Shown here: positions 14,272-19,176 of the stretch, one piece after another
How the letters are laid out: each line of letters starts with the position of its first letter
Numbering within the stretch: position 1 is the first letter of the stretch
DNA from: Burkholderiales bacterium
GTDB taxonomy: Bacteria > Pseudomonadota > Gammaproteobacteria > Burkholderiales > Ga0077523
Reading direction: 5' to 3'
DNA length: 19,176 bases
Assembly (NCBI GenBank): GCA_025459035.1
Contig: JALORJ010000013.1
Location: forward strand, 1-19,176
Program-made: the position numbers and the translations under genes
The notes under the pieces: generated by a model
What the model saw: only the letters and a program-made list of their open reading frames with translations
Database searches by the model: none
What the model was told of the DNA's origin: nothing

Positions 14272-15231
14272 TCAGAGCAACTCCTGCCACCGCGAACGGC
14301 CGAAGCGCGCTGCCGAGGCTCCGGTCACCGGGACCGTGAACATGTCCGCGTCGCGGTTCTCGTCACCGACGAGGCCGAGCGCATCGAAGATCGTGGCGCC
14401 ATCGGGTCCGAGCAGCTCGAGCGGCGGGTGGTCCTGCAACTCGACATCGGCCCGGGCGAGATCCGCAAGCGGACCGCGCTGGAATCTCCGGATCGAGTCG
14501 CCGTGAGGGTTCGGCGGGCAGTCGTTCACGACCTGCATGGAGGCCGAGAGGATCGGGTGGCACCGCTGCGTGAAGTGCTGCCTCGGAAGTGGCTGCGGCG
14601 CACTCCATGCCGACGGGCGTCCGATCGGAAAGCGGATGCGCGAGCGGTTCGCGTCGGCACCGTTGGCCACGATCTCGACAGGACCGGCAGGATCCGAGCA
14701 AGTCCACCCGCGCGGCAAGAATGCGGCCATCAGTTTCGGATAGCCCGCCGCTCTACGGCCGACGAGCGCCGACGGTTGGAAGTCGACGAAGATGAACGGT
14801 ACGAAAACCGCTCTCGGCGGCTGGACATTCGTACCCGCCAGAGCCGGACGGACGCTGCAGCGAAACACGAGTTCGTTCTGCTGCCCGATCAGCCGTGGAT
14901 CGCTCGGTGGCAGAGCGTCGCAGGATCCATGGCGCATGTCGGCGTAGCGGATCAGGTCGACGTGGACCAGCGCACGGCCTTCGTCGTCGGCCGAGTGGGC
15001 GAGGACATGGTCCCCTCCCAGGCAATCCTGAACGGCCTGCGTGAGGGATGCATGGTCGGCCTGCACGGTGACGGACCGCAGGCAGACGCCCCGAAAGCAA
15101 TAGTCCACGACCGAGGGGGCGCAGTAGCCGGGCAACGCGGCAGGTCGCGCGTACTCGGCCAGCGTCCCGTACCAGGACGGCGGCTGCGGCAGAGACACGG
15201 TGGTTGCAGTCGAAGGCGAACGTGGGCGCAC
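14272..15231 (-). CDS. Acetoacetate decarboxylase-like fold protein
   Basis: The 319-residue protein is not obvious at first sight, but FVPFIFVDFQPSALVGRRAA followed by GYPKLMA matches the acetoacetate decarboxylase core (a D-GRe-GYPKK pattern). Lys166 aligns with the Schiff-base Lys115 of the clostridial enzyme, whose active-site peptide is SAYPKKL. The following Lys116 is Leu167 here. Upstream, LVHVDLIRYADM and IGQQNELVFRCSVR fit the family's preceding strands, with Glu120 a candidate for the conserved acid. Family members include decarboxylases and also aldolase-dehydratases and cyclases, so the reaction is open. It is about 75 residues longer than true ADC. The start is the GTG at 15231, which overlaps the upstream stop as TAGTG; a GTG at 15267 is possible. 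It is the last gene of the operon. Confidence 0.65.
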   Translation of the reverse strand: MRPRSPSTATTVSLPQPPSWYGTLAEYARPAALPGYCAPSVVDYCFRGVCLRSVTVQADHASLTQAVQDCLGGDHVLAHSADDEGRALVHVDLIRYADMRHGSCDALPPSDPRLIGQQNELVFRCSVRPALAGTNVQPPRAVFVPFIFVDFQPSALVGRRAAGYPKLMAAFLPRGWTCSDPAGPVEIVANGADANRSRIRFPIGRPSAWSAPQPLPRQHFTQRCHPILSASMQVVNDCPPNPHGDSIRRFQRGPLADLARADVELQDHPPLELLGPDGATIFDALGLVGDENRDADMFTVPVTGASAARFGRSRWQELL

Positions 15232-16499
15232 TAAGCGAGCACTGGCGCCGCGCCGAACACATTCCACCGGTCGAGCACCGACGCGAGGACCTTGCGCAAA
15301 CCTTCATGACTCGCTGTGTGTGCGTGGAGACGGCGCGTGGCGAAGAAGCCTCTCGTCCTGCCCAGGTGCTTGTAGAGGACGTCGCCGGCGGGGTGCTGCC
15401 CGTCCCGTACCAGCGATGCCCAGCCGACCCCGTCTTCGTTGCACATTCCGGTCCACGATCCGCTGGTCGCCCGGTACTGGAGCAGGTCGACCGCGACAGC
15501 CGTCGCAAGCTCCGCTGTCGAGTCGTAGTGGTCGCCCCCCTCGAGAATCATGGTGGCACGGCGTTGCAGGTCGTCCTCCATCTCGACGCACACGAGCTTC
15601 GGCGGATCCTCGAGGTGCCGGTCGACACGCATGTCGAACACCTCCGGCAGCCAGCGCATCGCGCGGTCGACCGGCACCGTCCACGGCACGAAGCGATCGA
15701 GCGTATGCAGCAACCCGGCCCCGGCCATCACCGTGCGAGTGAGCGCGTGCATCTCGAAGTAGCACTCGACGTTCTCGATACCGAGCCCGCGCCCGATCTG
15801 GTCCAGTTCGGCGAGCGTCAGGATTCCGCAGACTGCTGCGCGCCGCTCGTGACCGCTGACGGGAAAGCTGCGTTCCAGCGAGCCGCTCGGCACGGCGGTC
15901 GCGACCGTGCCACGAACGACGAAGGCGTTCGCGGCTGCGCGCAGCGCACTGCGCGCACTGCCCCGGGAACTGCGCGTGGGCATCGCCATCGCGACGCGTA
16001 CGGTCTTTCCCTTCGAGCCGCACTCCGCGAAAGCCTGCTGCATCAGCCGGGCCATCTCGGTCGCGAACACCGGTGTGAAGCCGACGCCACAGAGGATCGG
16101 AATCGCTCGTGTCGCAGCGTCCGACCGGCGCAGGTCGCGAAGCACGGCAAAGTCGGCGTACTCGCCCGATGTGTCGAGGTATGCGGCTTTCGTGCGCGCG
16201 CACGCGCGCGCAAGGGGCACGGCGGTGCGCTCGAACGGACCGGCAGCGTTGATGACGACGGCGACGCCGTCGAGCGCGCGGTCCAGTGCGTTGCGGTCGT
16301 CGAGCGAGGCGACTCGCCACAGAAGCGGACGGGGTGCGTCGGACTTCGAGTCCGTGTCGAGCCGGGCTTGCAGCCGTGCCAGCTCCGTCGCGTCGCGACC
16401 GCTGCAGACGAACGGCACCGGTGGATCCAGGGCGCGCAGGGCCTTCACGATCGCACGCCCGGTGAATCCGGTCGCACCGTAGATCAGGATCGGCGGCAT
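15231..16499 (-). CDS. Saccharopine dehydrogenase-like NAD(P)-binding protein (trans-acting enoyl reductase type)
   Basis: The 422-residue protein begins MPPILIYGATGFTGRAIVKA, a Rossmann loop GATGFTG at residues 8-14, followed by VPFVCSGRD (second-strand cofactor discrimination), VAVVINAAGPFERTAVPLAR and AAYLDTSGEYADFAVL. This is the layout of the saccharopine-dehydrogenase-like family COG3268. Its studied mycobacterial members reduce enoyl intermediates in lipid assembly in trans. It lacks resemblance to lysine-pathway saccharopine dehydrogenases beyond the Rossmann half, and the C-terminal half (about 190-422) is specific to this branch. The start ATG at 16499 has GGAG six bases upstream. 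It is 31 bases after the polyprenyl synthase gene and shares its stop with the start of the decarboxylase-like gene, so the three are one transcript. In this context it plausibly reduces a double bond or carbonyl of an isoprenoid, which is inference. Confidence 0.85.
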   Translation of the reverse strand: MPPILIYGATGFTGRAIVKALRALDPPVPFVCSGRDATELARLQARLDTDSKSDAPRPLLWRVASLDDRNALDRALDGVAVVINAAGPFERTAVPLARACARTKAAYLDTSGEYADFAVLRDLRRSDAATRAIPILCGVGFTPVFATEMARLMQQAFAECGSKGKTVRVAMAMPTRSSRGSARSALRAAANAFVVRGTVATAVPSGSLERSFPVSGHERRAAVCGILTLAELDQIGRGLGIENVECYFEMHALTRTVMAGAGLLHTLDRFVPWTVPVDRAMRWLPEVFDMRVDRHLEDPPKLVCVEMEDDLQRRATMILEGGDHYDSTAELATAVAVDLLQYRATSGSWTGMCNEDGVGWASLVRDGQHPAGDVLYKHLGRTRGFFATRRLHAHTASHEGLRKVLASVLDRWNVFGAAPVLA

Positions 16500-16530
16500 T
16501 TCCGGCTCCAGGGTGACATGGGTGTCGAGT

Positions 16531-18267
16531 TCATGTGGTGCGCCGCAGGACCCACGCGATCAACGCTCGCACGAAGGCGGCGTCGCGCGAGTCCGGCAGT
16601 CCGCGAAGCAGGTGGTCGAGTTCGGCCTGCGCCGCCCCGGCGAGTCCGTGCGAGACCGCGCGCGCGTGCTCGATCGAGCCGTGGTGATCCATGCGCGCAC
16701 GCAGCCATGCAACCTCCGAGGCGGACTTGTCGAGTCGAGGCTGCCCGAGCAGCGCGGCAATCCGCGCCTGCCCGTCCGCGGATTCCGCCTGGTGCACATG
16801 TCTCAGCATGAGGGTCCGCTTGCCTTCCCAGAGGTCACCGTCAGCTTCCTTTCCGGTCGCCGACGCCGGACTGGTGAGGTTCAGCACATCGTCGTGGATC
16901 TGGAAGGCAGCGCCGAGGAAGAAGCCGAACGCGACGAACCGGTCGTCGGTGATCGCCCCGTCACTGGCGACGAGCGCACCCACGCGGCACGGGTGGATCG
17001 TCGCGAGCCAGCAGGTCTTCTTCAAGACCATCACGAGATAGTCGTCATCGGTGATGTCGAGCCTGTTGTCCCGGCGCCAGCCGAGTTCGAGCGCCTGACC
17101 CTCGGCCGACTCCCAGGCGACGCGCTCCGTCTCCTGCAGCAACGAGGCAGCGAGCCGCGGGCCGAGGCGCTTCGCGCTGTCTTGCAGCGGGCGACAGCTC
17201 AGAAGACTGAGCAGTGCGCCTGCGTTCATCGCGAGAGGAATCCCGTGCAGGCGATGCAGCGTCGGGCGCCCACGACGCTCGTCGCTCTCGTCCTCGATGT
17301 CGTCGTGGACCAGCAACGCGTTGTGGAGCAGTTCGATCGACACGGCGGGCAGCACCGCGTCCTCGACATCCCCGCCCAGCGCTGCCGTGATCGCAAGGCA
17401 CAACGTCGAACGCATCATCTTGCCGCCGCGTCGCGGATAGTCGTCGGCGATCGTGTGCAGGTAGGGCAGGTTTTCGACCAGCCTCAGGTACTCGTCGATC
17501 CCATCGACGAGAAGCGCGTGGTAGGTCCCGGCGGGTACCGCGTCGGGCACATGCACCTTCAGGCGACGATCGGCTCCTTCCGCTGTCGTCGCGATGGTCA
17601 GGGTGGGGCCGGGGGGCGACCTGGTCGCGGCGCTCGCGCGCACGGGCGACGCCGCATCGATCGGCCGGAACAGCCATGCTTCGGCATCGCATTCCAGTGA
17701 CGCCGACACCACCACGCAACGCAACCGTGTCTGCTCCGCAGGTAGCGTTCTCGGCTCGGTTGCACAGCCACCGGTTCCGCCGACGGTCAGTCCCAGGCCC
17801 TGCACCAAGGCGGTGAGCATCGCAGCCTGCGACGACGGAGACAGGCCCCTGCTGCCGGCCGCGCCGTCCTTCGGCGTGCCCCGTGCGAGCCACTGCGTGA
17901 CCGCACGTACCAGGTCCGGCGTCTTGAGGAGTGTCTCGCCGATCTCGCCGCCGAAGCGACCCCATGACTTCAGGAGGTCCTCGGACGCTTCCGAGGCGGC
18001 ACCGTCCGACCCATGCTGCCGCGCGTATCGCTCACGCAGGTCGCGTGCGTATCGCGCGCCGCGTGCGAGCTGCGCGTCAAGGACGCGATAGCCTGCGCGC
18101 ACGCCGTACACCACTGCATCCTCGCCGGACTCCAGCGTCGTCGAGTATCTCGGCGCAGTCGCGTCGACCACGTCGCTGCGGCGGGCGGCCGCGGCCGCCG
18201 GGCTGCGATAGAGCCCGCCCGCCTTGCGAATCGGTGCGGTACGGGAGACCGGAGGCTTGGTCGTCAT
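16531..18267 (-). CDS. Polyprenyl (probably geranylgeranyl-type) diphosphate synthase with long N-terminal extension
   Basis: The 578-residue protein carries a trans-isoprenyl diphosphate synthase from about residue 265: GGKMMRS (281-287, the GGKxxR IPP site), first Asp-rich motif HDDIEDESDERRGRPTLH (D322, D323, D326), FQIHDDVLNL (D459, D460; DDxxN second motif) and GKEADGDLWEGKRT (472-485). DDxxN and the small Ala at the fifth position before the first Asp fit a C20 or somewhat longer product. Typical enzymes are 300-350 residues. Here about 260 extra residues precede the enzyme: a disordered Ala/Pro/Arg leader (1-45), amphipathic helices (48-82, 97-130), a Gly/Thr-rich turn (158-170) and a beta-rich segment (182-255) ending in VPAGTYHALLVDG. 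I do not recognise that domain. It lies 19 bases after the oxidoreductase gene. No ribosome site is obvious at the ATG. Confidence 0.92.
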   Translation of the reverse strand: MTTKPPVSRTAPIRKAGGLYRSPAAAAARRSDVVDATAPRYSTTLESGEDAVVYGVRAGYRVLDAQLARGARYARDLRERYARQHGSDGAASEASEDLLKSWGRFGGEIGETLLKTPDLVRAVTQWLARGTPKDGAAGSRGLSPSSQAAMLTALVQGLGLTVGGTGGCATEPRTLPAEQTRLRCVVVSASLECDAEAWLFRPIDAASPVRASAATRSPPGPTLTIATTAEGADRRLKVHVPDAVPAGTYHALLVDGIDEYLRLVENLPYLHTIADDYPRRGGKMMRSTLCLAITAALGGDVEDAVLPAVSIELLHNALLVHDDIEDESDERRGRPTLHRLHGIPLAMNAGALLSLLSCRPLQDSAKRLGPRLAASLLQETERVAWESAEGQALELGWRRDNRLDITDDDYLVMVLKKTCWLATIHPCRVGALVASDGAITDDRFVAFGFFLGAAFQIHDDVLNLTSPASATGKEADGDLWEGKRTLMLRHVHQAESADGQARIAALLGQPRLDKSASEVAWLRARMDHHGSIEHARAVSHGLAGAAQAELDHLLRGLPDSRDAAFVRALIAWVLRRTT

Positions 18268-18286
18268 GGGCTACGCGTGCGCCGTG

Positions 18287-19176
18287 TCAGGGGTGGTCGT
18301 AGCCGACGATCGACGCGAGCGGAGGCCACGCTGACAGGGCATGCGCAGCGAGCTTGCCGGAAATGACGGCAGCCTCGACGCAGCCGCCGTTGAAGCCGCA
18401 CTGCGTCCAGTCGCCTGCAATGGTCAGATTCGAGAACTCGACGTCGAGCGGCGAGATCCGGTGTCGCGACGAGCCGGGACGCGTCAAGGTGTAACGGTCG
18501 GACGGGTAGACGTTGACCTTGACGAACAGCCCCTGTGAATCCGGCCCGATACCCCCGACGATCTTCTTGGGGTCGAGAGTCCCGGGTGCCCCGGCAAGCC
18601 CGGGCAGCACCCGCAGCATCGTCTTCTGGAAGAAGCCGCTCGTGCGGCCGTTACCCCAGAACGCGACGGTCGATGGATCACGGAAGTGCTTCTCGTCGTC
18701 GAGCGTGCCTTTGGCATTCACTGCCTCGGGCAGCGCACCGCAGAAGTAGGCGACGCTTTGCGGACCGCTCGGCGGTTCCGGCCAGTGCTCGGTCGGGATG
18801 GTCTGCGACATGTCCGCCCAGGTGTCGAAGGCGGCATCGAGCCCCGCCAGCGTCGGCGGTGACGCAGGCCAGCGGAGCTGGGTGAGCGAGTCGGTCATCC
18901 ATACCTGTGCGGCCTGCGTCGGCATGGTCCTGACGTGGGCGAACATGTTCGCCCACCGGGTCTTCGCGGCCTCCGTCGCGCTGTCCAGCGCCGCCTGCAT
19001 GACAGGCTGCACCGCACCGACGCCCATCGCGAGCACGCAGAAGTCGAAGTCTCTCCCGGCTACGACTGGCTTGGGCGAGGCGTCGGGAGGGTCGAAGAAC
19101 GGACATTCCACCCTCGCATCGACACCTGCATCCCTTGGTTGGGACGGCCAGAAGCCGTGTTTGTCCAGCGGCAGAT
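18287..19176 (-). CDS. FAD-dependent oxidoreductase, phytoene desaturase/amine oxidase-like (C-terminal part)
   Basis: The frame is open to the window edge, so about 296 C-terminal residues are visible and the N-terminal FAD-binding GxGxxG region lies outside. Readable parts are FDFCVLAMGVGAVQPVM (the strand returning from the FAD domain), a middle substrate-binding region (WMTDSLTQLRWP, VAYFCGALPEAVNAKGTLDD) and the C-terminal FAD motif NLTIAGDWTQCGFNGGCVEA followed by AVISGKLAAHAL, diagnostic of the amine oxidase / phytoene desaturase / hydroxysqualene dehydroxylase superfamily. Such enzymes desaturate, isomerise or dehydroxylate hydrophobic, often isoprenoid, substrates. It is the upstream gene of the visible operon, 19 bases before the polyprenyl synthase. 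GTG at 19111 is not a real start because similarity continues past it. Substrate unknown. Confidence 0.85.
   Translation of the reverse strand, partial: LPLDKHGFWPSQPRDAGVDARVECPFFDPPDASPKPVVAGRDFDFCVLAMGVGAVQPVMQAALDSATEAAKTRWANMFAHVRTMPTQAAQVWMTDSLTQLRWPASPPTLAGLDAAFDTWADMSQTIPTEHWPEPPSGPQSVAYFCGALPEAVNAKGTLDDEKHFRDPSTVAFWGNGRTSGFFQKTMLRVLPGLAGAPGTLDPKKIVGGIGPDSQGLFVKVNVYPSDRYTLTRPGSSRHRISPLDVEFSNLTIAGDWTQCGFNGGCVEAAVISGKLAAHALSAWPPLASIVGYDHP

Noticed and set aside
15204..16811. A 535-residue plus-strand open frame opposite the saccharopine-dehydrogenase-like gene
   Set aside because: Antisense shadow; the minus strand carries the Rossmann motif and operon-like spacing.
14272..19176. Standard carotenoid or hopanoid cluster
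   Set aside because: No phytoene/squalene synthase, cyclase or second desaturase is visible; only a polyprenyl synthase and one FAD enzyme match, which is not enough.
1..19176. tRNA, rRNA, CRISPR arrays, insertion sequences, phage or toxin-antitoxin genes
   Set aside because: I saw no spaced direct repeats, transposase or integrase motifs, or tRNA-like cloverleaf; every long coding stretch is explained by the listed genes.

Overview
The window is very GC-rich, densely packed bacterial DNA. Long false open frames run antisense to most real genes, which is a by-product of high third-position GC. The gene set suggests a betaproteobacterium, most likely Burkholderiales or a relative: a divergent beta-type CobD/CbiB membrane protein, an adhesin-E-like small secreted protein, CrgA-like LysR regulators and a single-chain indolepyruvate:ferredoxin oxidoreductase. 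That placement is inference from gene content, not a database match.

Left part (1-6.4 kb) is ordinary chromosomal content with two damaged-looking genes. It holds the 3' part of an RND outer-membrane efflux gene that loses its family C-terminus, a convergent secreted START/SRPBCC protein whose signal peptide is split from its ATG by a one-base shift, a CobD/CbiB-family membrane protein, a LysR regulator divergent from a small secreted protein, and a zinc-less medium-chain oxidoreductase. A strong intrinsic terminator ends only 25 bases before the oxidoreductase start. A second LysR regulator follows and is transcribed away from a 1162-residue 2-oxoacid:ferredoxin oxidoreductase. A textbook LysR box (TTGC-N7-GCAA) lies midway between them.

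Middle part (10.1-14.3 kb) is a signalling pair. After a 280-base gap with three strong hairpins and a plausible promoter come two overlapping genes. The first is a regulator combining a degenerate receiver-like region, a LuxR-type helix-turn-helix and a C-terminal cyclic-nucleotide-binding domain. The second is a class III nucleotide cyclase fused to an AAA/STAND-type ATPase and a helical-repeat tail. They could form a self-contained circuit in which the cyclase makes the nucleotide that the regulator senses.

Right part (14.3 kb to the window end) is a four-gene minus-strand operon that meets the cyclase gene tail to tail with a 4-base gap. In transcription order it encodes an FAD-dependent oxidoreductase of the phytoene-desaturase/amine-oxidase type (5' end outside the window), a polyprenyl diphosphate synthase with an unusual ~260-residue N-terminal extension, a saccharopine-dehydrogenase-like NAD(P) reductase, and an acetoacetate-decarboxylase-fold protein that keeps the Schiff-base lysine. 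The set looks like a compact isoprenoid-modifying pathway that I do not recognise as any described cluster. It is the best candidate here for an undescribed system, possibly with the neighbouring cyclic-nucleotide circuit.
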